This document shows positions 46,272-57,852 of a DNA stretch of 64,000 bases, piece by piece. Within the stretch, counting starts at the first letter, position 1. The number at the start of each line of letters is the position of its first letter. Source of the stretch: Streptococcus constellatus (GTDB taxonomy: Bacteria; Bacillota; Bacilli; Lactobacillales; Streptococcaceae); assembly GCF_902167705.1 (NCBI RefSeq), contig NZ_CABHMZ010000013.1:34323-98322 (forward strand). The letters run 5' to 3'. The notes under the pieces were generated by a model. The model saw only the letters and a program-made list of their open reading frames with translations, had not been told where the DNA came from and ran no database searches. Both the position numbers and the translations under genes were made by a program.

Positions 46272-48971
46272 ATGTCACTTCAGAAATTAGAAAATTACAG
46301 CAATAAAGAAGTTATCAAAGAAGAAGTTACGATTTTGACGGACTTATTAGAAGAAGTTACACAAAATATGCTAAGTCCTGAAACCTTTGAAAAAATCATT
46401 GCTTTAAAAGAATTGGCAACAGTTGGAAATTACGAAGGACTAAATGAAATTGTTCAGAATCTATCGAACAAGGAAATGTCTTATATTTCACGTTATTTTT
46501 CGATTTTGCCGCTCTTAATCAATATTTCAGAAGATGTTGACTTGGCTTTTGAAATTAACTATCAAAATAATGTCGGTCAAGATTATCTTGGAAAATTATC
46601 CACAACGATTGATTTAGTTGCTGAAAAGGAAGATGCTGCTGAAATTTTAGATCATTTGAATGTGGTACCTGTTTTAACAGCTCACCCAACTCAAGTGCAA
46701 CGGACGACCATGTTGGATTTAACCAATCACATTCATGTCTTGTTGCGTAAATACCGCGATGTGCGAATGGGCTTGCTCAATGAAGAAAAATGGCACAACA
46801 ATCTTCGGCGGTATATCGAAATTATCATGCGCACGGATATGATTCGTGAGAAGAAATTAAAAGTGACCAATGAAATCACCAATGTGATGGAATACTACAA
46901 CAGTTCTTTCTTACAGGCGGTGACCAATCTAACAGAAGAATACAAGCGTCTAGCCAAAAAGCATGGGATTGACTTGAAAAATCCAACCCCCATTACAATG
47001 GGAATGTGGATTGGTGGCGACCGAGATGGAAATCCGTATGTTACATCTGAAACGTTGAAAAAATCCGCTTTGACCCAATGCGAAGTGATTATGAACTATT
47101 ACGATACGAAAATTGCCAATTTGTATCGTGAATTTTCTTTGTCAACGGGTATCGTAAAAGTCAGTGAAGCGGTGCAGGAAATGGCTTATCTATCAGAAGA
47201 TAATTCTATTTACCGCGAAAAAGAGTTGTATCGCCGCGCTTTCTACTATATTCAAACAAAATTGGAAAATACAAAGGCTTACTTTATTGACCAGATCAAA
47301 ACAGAGCCACATTACCACAAAATTGAAGAATTTAAACATGATTTGTTAGCTATCAAGCAGTCCCTTCTTGAAAATAAAGGCGAAGCAATGATTTCTGGTG
47401 AATTTACTGAATTGTTGCAAGCGGTGGAAGTATTCGGCTTTTACCTTGCTTCCATTGATATGCGTCAAGATTCCAGTGTTCATGAGGCCTGCGTTGCGGA
47501 GCTGCTAGCAAGTGCGGGAATTGTGGAGCATTATAGTGAGCTTTCTGAGGATGAAAAATGTCACGTCCTGCTGAATGAACTTCTCTATGATCCACGGATT
47601 CTCTCTGCAACACATACTAAAAAATCAGCCCTTTTACAAAAAGAATTAGAGATTTTTCAAACGGCGCGTGAGTTGAAAGACAAGCTAGGAGATGCGGTTA
47701 TTAAGCAAACCATTATTTCTCATGCAACAAGTGTGTCTGACCTTTTAGAGTTGGCTGTTATGCATAAGGAAGTTGGTCTCGTTGACAAAGAATTTGCGCG
47801 TGTACAGATTGTGCCGCTCTTTGAAACCATTGAAGATTTGGATAATTCCTATGACACGATGAAGAAATACTTATCTCTTCCAATCGCTCAGAAATGGATT
47901 GCCTCCAATAACAACTATCAAGAAATTATGCTGGGTTATTCAGACAGCAATAAAGATGGTGGTTACTTATCATCCTGCTGGACTCTCTATAAAGCTCAAC
48001 AGCAACTGACAGCTATTGGAGATGAATTTGGTGTGAAAATCACCTTCTTCCATGGTCGTGGTGGAACGGTCGGTCGTGGTGGCGGACCTACTTATGAAGC
48101 CATTACCTCTCAGCCTCTCCGCAGCATCAACGATCGGATTCGTCTGACAGAACAAGGAGAAGTCATTGGCAATAAATACGGAAATAAAGATGCTGCTTAT
48201 TACAATTTGGAAATGCTGGTGTCGGCAACGATTAACCGTATGATTACTAAGAAAAAAAGTGATACCAACACGTCCAAACGCTATGAGCATATTATGGATC
48301 AGGTAGTAGATCGAAGCTATCAAATTTATCGTGATTTGGTTTTTGGCAATAAACATTTTTATGATTATTTCTTTGAATCAAGCCCAATCAAAGCTATTTC
48401 CAGCTTTAATATTGGTTCGCGGCCGGCTGCGCGTAAAACCATTACCGAAATTGGTGGCTTGCGTGCCATTCCGTGGGTCTTTTCATGGTCACAAAGTCGG
48501 GTGATGTTCCCCGGTTGGTACGGTGTTGGATCCAGTTTTAAAGAATTTATTGATGAAAATCCAGAAGAAAATCTAGCTTTCTTGAGAAATATGTATAAAA
48601 ATTGGCCTTTCTTCCAATCGCTTTTGTCCAATGTGGACATGGTGTTATCAAAGTCGAATATGAATATTGCCTTTGAATATGCAAAATTATGCGAAGATGA
48701 AAACGTTCAAGAAATCTATTACACGATCTTAGATGAGTGGCAGTTGACCAAGAATGTCATTCTTGCTATTGAAGAATCTGATGAACTGTTGGAGGAAAAT
48801 CCATACTTACGAGACAGTTTAGACTATCGCATGCGTTATTTTAATATCTTGAATTATATTCAGCTAGAACTCATCAAACGCCAACGCCGTGGAGAATTAT
48901 CTCCTGACGAAGAAAGATTGATTCACATCACCATCAACGGAATTGCGACTGGACTGAGAAATTCAGGCTGA
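46272..48971 (+). CDS. ppc: phosphoenolpyruvate carboxylase
   Basis: An 899-residue PEP carboxylase making oxaloacetate for aspartate synthesis. The catalytic histidine is in [15 protein letters not shown], and the lysine region is [17 protein letters not shown]. The glycine-rich [16 protein letters not shown] loop is present, as is GSRPAARK near residue 715. Length fits streptococcal enzymes. It ends with a terminator overlapping the start of the sigma-factor promoter region. Confidence 0.98.
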   Translation: MSLQKLENYSNKEVIKEEVTILTDLLEEVTQNMLSPETFEKIIALKELATVGNYEGLNEIVQNLSNKEMSYISRYFSILPLLINISEDVDLAFEINYQNNVGQDYLGKLSTTIDLVAEKEDAAEILDHLNVVPVLTAHPTQVQRTTMLDLTNHIHVLLRKYRDVRMGLLNEEKWHNNLRRYIEIIMRTDMIREKKLKVTNEITNVMEYYNSSFLQAVTNLTEEYKRLAKKHGIDLKNPTPITMGMWIGGDRDGNPYVTSETLKKSALTQCEVIMNYYDTKIANLYREFSLSTGIVKVSEAVQEMAYLSEDNSIYREKELYRRAFYYIQTKLENTKAYFIDQIKTEPHYHKIEEFKHDLLAIKQSLLENKGEAMISGEFTELLQAVEVFGFYLASIDMRQDSSVHEACVAELLASAGIVEHYSELSEDEKCHVLLNELLYDPRILSATHTKKSALLQKELEIFQTARELKDKLGDAVIKQTIISHATSVSDLLELAVMHKEVGLVDKEFARVQIVPLFETIEDLDNSYDTMKKYLSLPIAQKWIASNNNYQEIMLGYSDSNKDGGYLSSCWTLYKAQQQLTAIGDEFGVKITFFHGRGGTVGRGGGPTYEAITSQPLRSINDRIRLTEQGEVIGNKYGNKDAAYYNLEMLVSATINRMITKKKSDTNTSKRYEHIMDQVVDRSYQIYRDLVFGNKHFYDYFFESSPIKAISSFNIGSRPAARKTITEIGGLRAIPWVFSWSQSRVMFPGWYGVGSSFKEFIDENPEENLAFLRNMYKNWPFFQSLLSNVDMVLSKSNMNIAFEYAKLCEDENVQEIYYTILDEWQLTKNVILAIEESDELLEENPYLRDSLDYRMRYFNILNYIQLELIKRQRRGELSPDEERLIHITINGIATGLRNSG

Positions 48972-48980
48972 TGAAGAATA

Positions 48981-49007
48981 AAAAATCGGATTATTTCCGA
49001 TTTTTTT
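48981..49007 (+). terminator. terminator after ppc
   Basis: AAAATCGGA and TCCGATTTTTTT form a short stem with a T tract, directly before the ECF-type promoter. Confidence 0.85.
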
Positions 49008-49014
49008 ATATTTT

Positions 49015-49041
49015 TGTAACCAAAAACGCTTCCAATTCGTT
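49015..49041 (+). promoter_or_regulatory. ECF-type autoregulatory promoter
   Basis: TGTAAC (49015-49020) and CGTT (49038-49041) are 17 bases apart, the architecture of ECF (sigma X/M-like) promoters whose -35 contains AAC. It lies immediately upstream of an ECF sigma gene, so positive autoregulation is likely. A vegetative -10 candidate TATACT at 49041-49046 overlaps it. Confidence 0.6.
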
Positions 49042-49069
49042 ATACTAGTGAAGGAAGGGGGATGAGGAT

Positions 49070-49567
49070 ATCAAACTAGATGATTATGAAAAAGTCTTGA
49101 TTGCCTTTGCGAAAGAAATCGTCTATTATTTGCAAAGCTCAGGCGTTTCAAAAGAGCAAGCAGAAGATGTTGTTCAGGATGTTTTTATCAAAATGCTAGA
49201 GTCTGATTTTGTCATCCCTGCTCAAAAAATGCGAGCTTGGATGTATCGTGTGTCCATTCGCCGCTACATTGACAAATACCGGCGTGATAAGCATTATATG
49301 GAACTTTTGAGACGAGATTTTTTTACCAAGGAAAATCAATTGATTGTTGAAGGAGCAGATTATGACTTTCTCATGGAGGGGGTAGAAAAGTTGCCCACAC
49401 AGGATAAAATCATGTTGGACCTTTATTACTTTCAAGGATTTTCAACGGGTGAAATAGCAGAAGTGCTCCATTATTCTAAGAGCAAAGTCAAAGTTCAGCT
49501 CATGCGCAGTCGGAAAAAACTTCGACAGGTTTTGGAAAAGAAAGGATATCATCATGGAAACATTTGA
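49070..49567 (+). CDS. ECF-type sigma-70 family factor
   Basis: About 165 residues in the sigma2-sigma4 arrangement. Region 2 includes AEDVVQDVFIKMLES and KMRAWMYRVSIRRYIDKYRRDK. Region 4 is LPTQDKIMLDLYYFQGFSTGEIAEVLHYSKSKVKVQ, read in parts. No ATG, GTG or well-placed TTG starts the frame. The coherent protein seems to begin IKLDDYEKVLIAF at an ATC (49070-49072) nine bases after GGAAGGGGG. A TTG at 49097 lacks a ribosome-binding site, and the ATG at 49062 is out of frame. The anti-sigma gene overlaps its 3' end by 14 bases. Confidence 0.8.
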   Translation: MKLDDYEKVLIAFAKEIVYYLQSSGVSKEQAEDVVQDVFIKMLESDFVIPAQKMRAWMYRVSIRRYIDKYRRDKHYMELLRRDFFTKENQLIVEGADYDFLMEGVEKLPTQDKIMLDLYYFQGFSTGEIAEVLHYSKSKVKVQLMRSRKKLRQVLEKKGYHHGNI

Positions 49568-50531
49568 AATCGTTGCAAAGAAAAACAAAAAAAGGATGAT
49601 TAAGCGGATTATTTTGTGGTCAACAGCAGTGGTGCTGGCTTTGGGAGGAGTTGCTTTTGGAACATCTATCTTGCTTCAAAAAATGGCTTCAAAAAATATG
49701 CAAGAAGTAACAAATTATTATGATACGAGGCAGGAAATAGCTTATCCTAATATTTATTCCTCGGCTAGACATATTCAATTGACAGCAAACTTTACCTATT
49801 CGTATCAAGCGGAACGAATGAAGGATTTAGATGGTGTTCTGATTCCCTATAACGAAATCACAGCTTCAGCAGGTCCAAATTTTGTTCAGATTGATCACAG
49901 TGGAGATATGGTGAATATCCATGGGAGACAAGATGGAAAAACCATGATAGCCTATTCAAATGGTGGTAATGTGAAGGTTCCTCAATTTTTTAATGTGAAA
50001 AATAAGGAGAATGATGATTGGGTGGCACAACCGTCTCAGGAATTACCTTTGGTATCAGAGATGAAAGGTCAGCTCGTTGAGGTAGCTCTGACGTTTGACA
50101 AAGCTTATAGTTACGAAGAGTTGCAAACCATGTTGCCGGATAACCTAAAACAAAATTGGTACTGGCTTGGAACATACTCTAGTTATAATGTTGCGGACAT
50201 GGATATGAGTAATTTATTTGGTTTCAAGGTCATGAAAGGGGATTTACAGTACAGTTTTGATATCTTTAGATCCAAACTCAAAGAAGCTTTGACGGATAAA
50301 CATGGATTTATCAGTAGAGAGACATCAACAGGTGAGAGTTATAATTCTAAAAAAGAGCTGGAATACCTAGATAAAACCTATAAAAAAGCAGAAGATTGTA
50401 AATTCTCAGGCGTCATTCTAACAGGAAAAGCTGAAAATTTTGCTCAGTTGGAAGGTAAGGAGTGGATTTACGCATCAAGTATTGGGGCTTCTACACCAAA
50501 TCAACCATACTACAAGTTGGACAAAGAATAA
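49554..50531 (+). CDS. membrane anti-sigma factor (Sigma_reg_N/C type)
   Basis: A 325-residue protein with a short cytoplasmic N-terminus, one membrane segment (about residues 15-38, IILWSTAVVLALGGVAFGTSI) and a large extracellular domain. The N-terminal block and the closing FSGVILTGKAENFAQLEG region fit the sigma-factor-regulator families found beside Firmicute ECF factors such as B. subtilis YhdL. Overlap with the sigma gene and translational coupling support the role as its inhibitor. Confidence 0.8.
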   Translation: METFEIVAKKNKKRMIKRIILWSTAVVLALGGVAFGTSILLQKMASKNMQEVTNYYDTRQEIAYPNIYSSARHIQLTANFTYSYQAERMKDLDGVLIPYNEITASAGPNFVQIDHSGDMVNIHGRQDGKTMIAYSNGGNVKVPQFFNVKNKENDDWVAQPSQELPLVSEMKGQLVEVALTFDKAYSYEELQTMLPDNLKQNWYWLGTYSSYNVADMDMSNLFGFKVMKGDLQYSFDIFRSKLKEALTDKHGFISRETSTGESYNSKKELEYLDKTYKKAEDCKFSGVILTGKAENFAQLEGKEWIYASSIGASTPNQPYYKLDKE

Positions 50532-50555
50532 ATTGATAAAAAAGGCGTAAAATGC

Positions 50556-50583
50556 TTGCAATTTGAAGAAAATTTGATAAAAT
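50556..50583 (+). promoter_or_regulatory. tuf promoter
   Basis: TTGCAA (50556-50561), 16 bases, TAAAAT (50578-50583), about 72 bases before the tuf ATG, which follows a GGAGG site. Confidence 0.6.
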
Positions 50584-50654
50584 AGTAAGGAAAGTTAGAC
50601 TGTATTGCCTACTGTCTATCTATAAAATATATTTTATTGGAGGCTTTTACTCAA

Positions 50655-51851
50655 ATGGCAAAAGAAAAATACGATCGTAGTAAACCACACGTTAACATCG
50701 GTACAATTGGACACGTTGACCATGGTAAAACTACCCTAACTGCAGCTATCACGACTGTACTTGCACGTCGTCTTCCAAGTTCAGTTAACCAACCAAAAGA
50801 TTACTCATCTATTGATGCTGCTCCAGAAGAACGCGAACGCGGAATCACTATCAACACTGCACACGTTGAATACGAAACTGCTAAACGTCACTATGCTCAC
50901 ATCGACGCTCCAGGACACGCGGACTACGTTAAAAACATGATCACTGGTGCTGCTCAAATGGACGGAGCTATCCTTGTAGTAGCTTCAACTGACGGACCAA
51001 TGCCTCAAACTCGTGAGCACATCCTTCTTTCACGCCAAGTAGGTGTTAAATACCTTATCGTCTTCATGAACAAAGTTGACTTGGTTGACGATGAAGAATT
51101 GCTTGAATTGGTTGAAATGGAAATCCGTGACCTTCTTTCAGAATACGATTTCCCAGGTGATGAAATCCCAGTTATCCAAGGTTCAGCTCTTAAAGCTCTT
51201 GAAGGTGATGAAAAATACGAAGACATCATCATGGAATTGATGGATACTGTTGATGAATACATTCCAGAACCAGAACGTGACACTGACAAACCACTTCTTC
51301 TTCCAGTCGAAGACGTATTCTCAATCACTGGACGTGGTACTGTTGCTTCAGGACGTATCGACCGTGGTACTGTTAAAGTCAACGACGAAGTTGAAATCGT
51401 TGGTATCAAAGAAGAAATCCAAAAAGCAGTTGTTACTGGTGTTGAAATGTTCCGTAAACAATTGGACGAAGGTCTTGCTGGAGATAACGTAGGGGTTCTT
51501 CTTCGTGGTATCCAACGTGACGAAATCGAACGTGGACAAGTTCTTGCTAAACCAGGTTCAATTCATCCACACACTAAATTCAAAGGTGAAGTTTACATCC
51601 TTACTAAAGAAGAAGGTGGACGTCATACTCCATTCTTCAACAACTACCGTCCTCAATTCTACTTCCGTACTACAGACGTTACAGGTTCAATCGAACTTCC
51701 TGCAGGTACTGAAATGGTAATGCCTGGTGATAACGTAACAATCGATGTTGAATTGATCCACCCAATTGCCGTAGAACAAGGAACTACATTCTCTATCCGT
51801 GAAGGTGGACGTACTGTAGGTTCAGGTATGGTTACAGAAATCGAAGCTTAA
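50655..51851 (+). CDS. tuf: elongation factor Tu
   Basis: EF-Tu (398 aa) delivers aminoacyl-tRNA to the ribosome. The GTPase motifs are GHVDHGKTT (G1), RGITINTAH (G2), DAPGHADY (G3), NKVDLVDD (G4) and GSALKAL (G5). Domains 2 and 3 follow, ending [23 protein letters not shown] 50655 lies twelve bases after GGAGG; the six-codon extension is not used. Codon use is strongly biased, as expected for a highly expressed gene. Confidence 0.99.
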   Translation: MAKEKYDRSKPHVNIGTIGHVDHGKTTLTAAITTVLARRLPSSVNQPKDYSSIDAAPEERERGITINTAHVEYETAKRHYAHIDAPGHADYVKNMITGAAQMDGAILVVASTDGPMPQTREHILLSRQVGVKYLIVFMNKVDLVDDEELLELVEMEIRDLLSEYDFPGDEIPVIQGSALKALEGDEKYEDIIMELMDTVDEYIPEPERDTDKPLLLPVEDVFSITGRGTVASGRIDRGTVKVNDEVEIVGIKEEIQKAVVTGVEMFRKQLDEGLAGDNVGVLLRGIQRDEIERGQVLAKPGSIHPHTKFKGEVYILTKEEGGRHTPFFNNYRPQFYFRTTDVTGSIELPAGTEMVMPGDNVTIDVELIHPIAVEQGTTFSIREGGRTVGSGMVTEIEA

Positions 51852-51891
51852 TTCAATTAAGTTCCCAGATGAACAATTAAAGTCAGACAAC

Positions 51892-51922
51892 TAAGCTCCG
51901 CTATTGCGGGGCTTTCTTTTTT
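51892..51922 (+). terminator. terminator after tuf
   Basis: AAGCTCCGC and GCGGGGCTT form a GC-rich stem followed by a T-rich stretch. Confidence 0.9.
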
Positions 51923-51982
51923 TGATTTCATTAGACTTAGCCTTTATTTCTCTATTAAATTATGGTAAAATGATAAATGTAA

Positions 51983-52765
<783 letters not shown>

Positions 52766-52783
52766 TTTTTAAAAGAAATAGTT

Positions 52784-52815
52784 AGCTTGCTATATTTTTA
52801 TAGCAGGTTTGTTTT
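52784..52815 (+). terminator. hairpin between tpiA and the lysozyme gene
   Basis: AGCTTGCTATA and TATAGCAGGTT form a stem followed by TGTTTT. It probably terminates most tpiA transcripts. No strong promoter is seen between it and the next start, so the next gene may depend on read-through. Confidence 0.65.
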
Positions 52816-52830
52816 AAATGGAGAAATAAA

Positions 52831-55800
52831 ATGAAAAAGAAAAGTTTATTTTATTTAGCAAGCACAGCTATTTTAATTGCAGCTAGTTCACAGCAAATTT
52901 TTGCTGACGAAACTGTAAAAGCTTCGACTCCAGAACCGACAGTAGAGCTCAATAAACAAGAAGCTCATTCTTCAGCTGAACTCCAAGTAGAAAAAGCGGA
53001 GCAAACGTCTCCGTCAAATCAAGCAACTTCGGCTTCTGAGTCTGGAGATCAAGTAACTGATTCCTCAGCTGCTTCAACTGAGACGAAAGTTGCTGATGAA
53101 AATTCGGTTGTGAAAGAAAATTCGGTAGCTGCAACTGAAAGCTCAAAAGATAACAAGTCAACTTTTTTTGCTGCGCAGAATAACCAAGCAACAGCTAGAA
53201 GTAATCCTGATGCGCAAGTGAAAAAATCAACTTTTGTGGATGTCAGCAGTCATAATGGGAATATCAGCAAAGAGGATTATCAACGCTTAGCTGAAAAAGG
53301 GGTAAATGGCGTTGTTGTTAAATTAACAGAAGGAACGAGCTATAAAAATCCTTATGCGGCTTCCCAAGCGCAAAATGCACAAGCAGCAGGTATGCAAGTA
53401 TCGGCTTATGCTTTTTCTCACTATACTAATGAAGCAGAAGCTAGGGCAGAAGCGCGCTATTTTGCAGAGGAAGCAAGAAGATTAAATCTTCCGCTCTCAA
53501 CGGTTATGGTAAATGATATTGAAGATTCTGATATGCGTCCGAATATCAATGCAACTACTCAAGCTTGGGCAGATGAAATGCGGCGTATGGGCTTTTCAAA
53601 TCTGATGTATTATACGAGTGCAAGTTGGCTTGATCGAAACAATCTTAGAACGAAAGGACCGATTCAAACAGAGCAATTTGGCTTGGAAAATTTCTGGGTA
53701 GCGCAATATCCAACTTCAAAATTAAGTGCAGATGATGCAAAAATACTAAAATATAATAGCGGAGCAGGTGCTTGGCAGTTTACTTCGCAAGCTGAATTAC
53801 TACCCGGCCGTCATGTATTTGACCAAAGCGTGGATTATACTGGACGTTTTACAAATAGGGCAACTCCAAGCAATCGTGCTGCAAATCAGCCAATAAAGGG
53901 AAAAATCACGGTTCAAAACAATAATCCTAACACGGGAACCTTTGATGTGATTGTGTCAGATGTTTCTGCTCCTTACGGCGTTCGTGAAGTGAAAGTACCA
54001 ACCTGGTCTAATGTCAATGGTCAAGATGACATTATTTGGTATACAGCTGCTAAACAGGCTGATGGAACCTATAAAGTAACAGTAAGGGCAGTAGATCACA
54101 AATTTTCTACAGGACTCTATCACATTCACCTTTATTACATTCAAAATAATGGGAAATTGGTTGGCATAGGTGGAACAACTACCGAGCTCTCGTTTGGACG
54201 ACCTCAAGGAAAAGTGACCATTGCTAATAATAATCCAGACACAGGAACTTTTGATGTCATTATTTCCAATGCATCTAGTCCTTATGGCATTCGCGAAGTG
54301 AAAGTTCCAACTTGGTCTAGCATCGGTGGTCAAGATGATATTATCTGGTACACAGCGACAAAACAAGCCAATGGAACCTATAAAGTAACAGTGAAAGCTA
54401 CTGATCATAAAAAATCAACTGGAGAGTATAATATTCATGTATATTATATCCAAGAAAATAATCAGTTGATAGGAGTAACAGGAACAACGACAACTGTTTC
54501 GATTGCTCGCCCTAAAGGTACTTTGACTATCACAAATAACAATCCAGACGCAGGAACTTTTGATGTGATTGTCTCAGGCGTTTCCAGTCCAGATGGTGTT
54601 CGTGAAGTGAAATTACCAACCTGGTCTAATATAGATGGTCAAGATGACATTATTTGGTACACAGCGACAAAGCAAGCTAATGGAACGTATAAGACGACCG
54701 TCAAGGTAAGTGATCACAAGTATTCGACAGGTCTATATCATGTTCATTTGTATTATATTCAGGATAATGGACAAATTGTTGGAGTAGCTGGAACACAAGT
54801 AAATGTTTCTTTAGCGAGAGCAAAAGGGAATCTTACTATTCAAAATAATAATCCAGACACAGGAACCTTTGATGTGATTGTTTCAGGTATTTCTAGTCCT
54901 TACGGCGTGCGTGAAGTGAAATTACCGACCTGGTCTAATGTCAATGGTCAGGACGATATTATCTGGTACACTGCCACTAGACAGGCCAATGGAACTTACA
55001 AAACAACTGTCAAAGCGAGTGACCATAAAAGAAGTACAGGTTTATACTACATTCATCTGTATTATATTCAAAACAATGGTAAACTCGTTGGAGTAGGTGG
55101 GACAACGACAGAAGTTTCAATTGCACGTCCAAAAGGTACATTAACGATTCAAAATAAAGATGCGAATAAAGGAACTTTTGAGGTAATTGTCTCCAACGTT
55201 TCTAATCCAGATGGTGTTCGTGAAGTGAAATTACCGACTTGGTCTAATGTCAATGGTCAGGACGATATTATCTGGTATACTGCTACTAGACAGGCCAATG
55301 GAACTTATAAGGCGTTCATTAAAGCAAGTGATCATAAGAATTCAACCGGTTTGTACTATATTCATTTGTACTATGTTCAAAACAATGGAACATTGATTGG
55401 AGTAGGTGGTACATCAACCAATGTGACAATTTCTGCGGAAAACCTTAAACCAACTGGAAAAATCACGATTCAAAATAATAATCCTAAAACAGGAACCTTT
55501 GATGTGGTGGTGTCTAATGTTTCCAGTCCTCATGGTGTTCGTGAAGTGAAGCTGCCAACGTGGTCCAGTGTGAATGGTCAAGATGATGTTATTTGGTATA
55601 CTGCTGCAAAACGAGCAGACGGTACCTATAAGATAACTGTGAAAGCGAGTGACCATAAGAACTCAACCGGCGAATACAATGTTCATTTGTATTACATTCA
55701 AAACAATGGTAAACTGGTTGGTGTGGCTGGCACAACAGTACGAGTTTCTAAAACGTCTTATCCGACACCATATTTTTCTCAACGTGATGGTCGTTGGGCA

Positions 55801-56277
55801 GGACGAACTTATGGTGGCTACACATTTGCTGCAACGGGCTGCGTTCCAACAACAGTTGCTATGGCAATTTCTGGTATTACAGGACAGACTGTTTTGCCAA
55901 CGACTGTGGCAGATTATCTCTATCATTCTACAAACGAATTTAATAAGAGAAGCTATGGTACAACGAGTCATGGTATTGTATTAGCAGCTCAATATTGGGG
56001 TTTGAAAACGGATGTTTTAGGTTCAACCGCAGCTGTACGAGAAGCTCTTGCTATGGGACACCATGTGCTTGGCGCAGTAGGAACCAGTGTGTTTGCAAAT
56101 TATCCTGTTACGCATGAGTTAGTCATGAGGGGCTATAACAACGGAATGACTTATGTAATGGATCCGTATAATGCTAATAATAATGGCTATTATTCAGTAG
56201 ATTATTTATTTAGAGTACGGAGTTTAGATCCAACTGATAATACAGAAGGTTCTCCGTTCATGACAATTAGAGCGTAA
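52831..56277 (+). CDS. secreted GH25 lysozyme with six GBS_Bsp-like repeats and a C39-like peptidase domain
   Basis: A 1148-residue secreted mosaic. A signal peptide (to about FADETVKA) and a Ser/Thr/Glu-rich linker lead to a GH25 muramidase domain (about 129-342, FVDVSSHNGNIS to QSVDYTGRF). Six tandem modules of about 103 residues follow (starts near nucleotides 53895, 54204, 54513, 54822, 55131 and 55452), each with GTFDVIVS, REVKLPTWS and GQDDIIWYTA blocks of the GBS_Bsp-like family. The C-terminal domain (from about 976) has Cys1004 in TGCVPTTVAMA, His1095 and Asp1111, a Peptidase_C39_2-type triad. No LPXTG anchor is present. It should bind and cut cell wall. Confidence 0.92.
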   Translation: MKKKSLFYLASTAILIAASSQQIFADETVKASTPEPTVELNKQEAHSSAELQVEKAEQTSPSNQATSASESGDQVTDSSAASTETKVADENSVVKENSVAATESSKDNKSTFFAAQNNQATARSNPDAQVKKSTFVDVSSHNGNISKEDYQRLAEKGVNGVVVKLTEGTSYKNPYAASQAQNAQAAGMQVSAYAFSHYTNEAEARAEARYFAEEARRLNLPLSTVMVNDIEDSDMRPNINATTQAWADEMRRMGFSNLMYYTSASWLDRNNLRTKGPIQTEQFGLENFWVAQYPTSKLSADDAKILKYNSGAGAWQFTSQAELLPGRHVFDQSVDYTGRFTNRATPSNRAANQPIKGKITVQNNNPNTGTFDVIVSDVSAPYGVREVKVPTWSNVNGQDDIIWYTAAKQADGTYKVTVRAVDHKFSTGLYHIHLYYIQNNGKLVGIGGTTTELSFGRPQGKVTIANNNPDTGTFDVIISNASSPYGIREVKVPTWSSIGGQDDIIWYTATKQANGTYKVTVKATDHKKSTGEYNIHVYYIQENNQLIGVTGTTTTVSIARPKGTLTITNNNPDAGTFDVIVSGVSSPDGVREVKLPTWSNIDGQDDIIWYTATKQANGTYKTTVKVSDHKYSTGLYHVHLYYIQDNGQIVGVAGTQVNVSLARAKGNLTIQNNNPDTGTFDVIVSGISSPYGVREVKLPTWSNVNGQDDIIWYTATRQANGTYKTTVKASDHKRSTGLYYIHLYYIQNNGKLVGVGGTTTEVSIARPKGTLTIQNKDANKGTFEVIVSNVSNPDGVREVKLPTWSNVNGQDDIIWYTATRQANGTYKAFIKASDHKNSTGLYYIHLYYVQNNGTLIGVGGTSTNVTISAENLKPTGKITIQNNNPKTGTFDVVVSNVSSPHGVREVKLPTWSSVNGQDDVIWYTAAKRADGTYKITVKASDHKNSTGEYNVHLYYIQNNGKLVGVAGTTVRVSKTSYPTPYFSQRDGRWAGRTYGGYTFAATGCVPTTVAMAISGITGQTVLPTTVADYLYHSTNEFNKRSYGTTSHGIVLAAQYWGLKTDVLGSTAAVREALAMGHHVLGAVGTSVFANYPVTHELVMRGYNNGMTYVMDPYNANNNGYYSVDYLFRVRSLDPTDNTEGSPFMTIRA
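53895..55750 (+). repeat. six ~309-bp in-frame repeats in the lysozyme gene
   Basis: The modules start at intervals of 309 bases, except 321 between the fifth and sixth. Near-identical stretches such as the REVKLPTWSNVNGQDDII coding segment in modules 4 and 5 indicate recent duplication or gene conversion and a likely site of length variation. Confidence 0.9.
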
Positions 56278-56329
56278 TATTGTGTCTGATCTGTGAGAAC
56301 GAAGTTTCTGCCATTTTATTGGTTTAGTA

Positions 56330-56395
56330 ATGAAAGGCTGAAACTACGAACTAAAAATTTTAAATGTTTAGTTCTGTCTTATTCTCTTTTTGATG
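56330..56395. repeat. copy of the ACTACGAACT intergenic repeat
   Basis: GGCTGAAACTACGAACTA (56336-56353) followed by an AAATTTT palindrome repeats the sequence at 2413-2440 with few changes. It lies downstream of the lysozyme gene. Confidence 0.6.
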
Positions 56396-56400
56396 AAAAG

Positions 56401-56452
56401 TAAAAAGCTCTATGATTTCTATAGGAATAACCTTAGAAATCATAGAGCTTAC
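56401..56452 (-). terminator. terminator after mnmE
   Basis: AGCTCTATGATTTCTA and its complement AGAAATCATAGAGCT form a long stem; on the minus strand it is followed by TTTTTA. It could also stop transcription from the lysozyme side. Confidence 0.85.
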
Positions 56453-56478
56453 TTGTTTTTATTTGAATTTGTCTACTA

Positions 56479-57852
56479 TTATTTTCCCAAGCAAAATTGG
56501 CTGAAAAGTTGGCTAATGAGTTCATCAGGAGCGGCGTCACCTGTTATTTCACCAAGGATTTCCCACGTCCGAGTTAGATCTACTTGCACTAAATCAACAG
56601 GCATTCCTAAATCCAGTCCCTCATTGACAGCGTGGAGACTTTCGACAGCTTTTTCAATCAGAGAAATATGGCGAGCGTTAGAGAGATAAGTAGCGTCTTG
56701 TTCTACAATACCTGCATTTTCAAAGAAAAGTTGGTTAATTCGTTCTTCGATTTTATCAATGTTTTGATTTTGAAGAACAGAAATCTTAATAAACTCATCG
56801 GGAAGTTGGTCAACTTCGATCTTCTCATCCAAGTCTGTTTTATTGAGCAGCAAGATACGATTAGTGTCTTGACTGATTTCTAACAGTTTGCGGTCTTGTT
56901 CTGTCAATGGCTCGCTAGCATTTAGCACAAGAAGCACAAGGTCAGCGTCTTGGAGCGCTTTTTTGGAACGTTCTACTCCGATTTGTTCAACAATATCATC
57001 TGTATCACGAATACCCGCAGTGTCAATCAACTTGAGTGGTACCCCATTGATGTTGACATATTCTTCAATGACATCGCGAGTGGTTCCGGCAATATCCGTC
57101 ACAATAGCCTTATCTTCACGGAGCAAGTTGTTAAGGAGACTAGATTTGCCAACGTTTGGGCGACCAATAATAGCAGTAGAAATTCCTTCGCGTAGAATCT
57201 TACCGCGGCGAGCTGTTTTTAAAAGCTGGGTTAAAAGTTTTTCAAATTCAGCTGTTTTTTCACGCAACAGTTTGGTGGTCATTTCCTCAACATCGTCGTA
57301 TTCTGGATAGTCAATATTGACCTCGACTTGAGCCAGTGTGTTAAGAATTTCCTGGCGTGTATTATTGATGAGGTCGGACAGAGAGCCGTCCAGTTGCTTG
57401 ACGGCGATATTCATGGCTTTGTCCGTTTTTGCCCGAATAATGTCCATGATAGCCTCTGCTTGCGTCAAATCCACACGTCCATTGAGAAAGGCTCGCTTGG
57501 TAAATTCACCAGGTTCCGCCATTCTGGCTCCTTCTCGAATAGCTAATTGGAGGATTTCGTTGGTCACAGCAATCCCTCCGTGAGTGTTAATCTCAATCAC
57601 GTCTTCGCGTGTGAAGGTTTTAGGAGAGCGCATAGCTCCAATCATAACCTCATCTAGTACCTCGTTTGAATGAGGATCTACAATGTGACCGTAGTTAAGC
57701 GTGTGGCTGGCAACCTTGCTCAAATCTTTTCCTTTGAAGATTTTTTGAGCAATGGCAAAACTGTCCGTCCCGCTCAGTCTCACAATGCCGATAGCCCCCT
57801 CACCAAGAGGAGTTGAAATGGCAGCAATCGTATCAAATTCTTTCGTTATCAT
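56479..57852 (-). CDS. mnmE: tRNA modification GTPase MnmE
   Basis: MnmE (457 aa) works with MnmG to modify wobble uridine of tRNAs. The N-terminal tetrahydrofolate-binding domain covers about residues 1-120. The G domain has [12 protein letters not shown] (G1), DIAGTTRD (G2/3), DTAGIRDT and LNKTDL (G4). The C-terminus ends in the conserved FCLGK, the CxGK motif with the reactive cysteine. ATG 57850-57852 is chosen over the TTG one codon upstream. Confidence 0.97.
   Translation of the reverse strand: MITKEFDTIAAISTPLGEGAIGIVRLSGTDSFAIAQKIFKGKDLSKVASHTLNYGHIVDPHSNEVLDEVMIGAMRSPKTFTREDVIEINTHGGIAVTNEILQLAIREGARMAEPGEFTKRAFLNGRVDLTQAEAIMDIIRAKTDKAMNIAVKQLDGSLSDLINNTRQEILNTLAQVEVNIDYPEYDDVEEMTTKLLREKTAEFEKLLTQLLKTARRGKILREGISTAIIGRPNVGKSSLLNNLLREDKAIVTDIAGTTRDVIEEYVNINGVPLKLIDTAGIRDTDDIVEQIGVERSKKALQDADLVLLVLNASEPLTEQDRKLLEISQDTNRILLLNKTDLDEKIEVDQLPDEFIKISVLQNQNIDKIEERINQLFFENAGIVEQDATYLSNARHISLIEKAVESLHAVNEGLDLGMPVDLVQVDLTRTWEILGEITGDAAPDELISQLFSQFCLGK

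Noticed and set aside
49062..49079. ATG-initiated reading for the ECF sigma gene
   Set aside because: The frame ends at TAG after five codons and is not in phase with the conserved sigma sequence; kept only as a possible mini-ORF.
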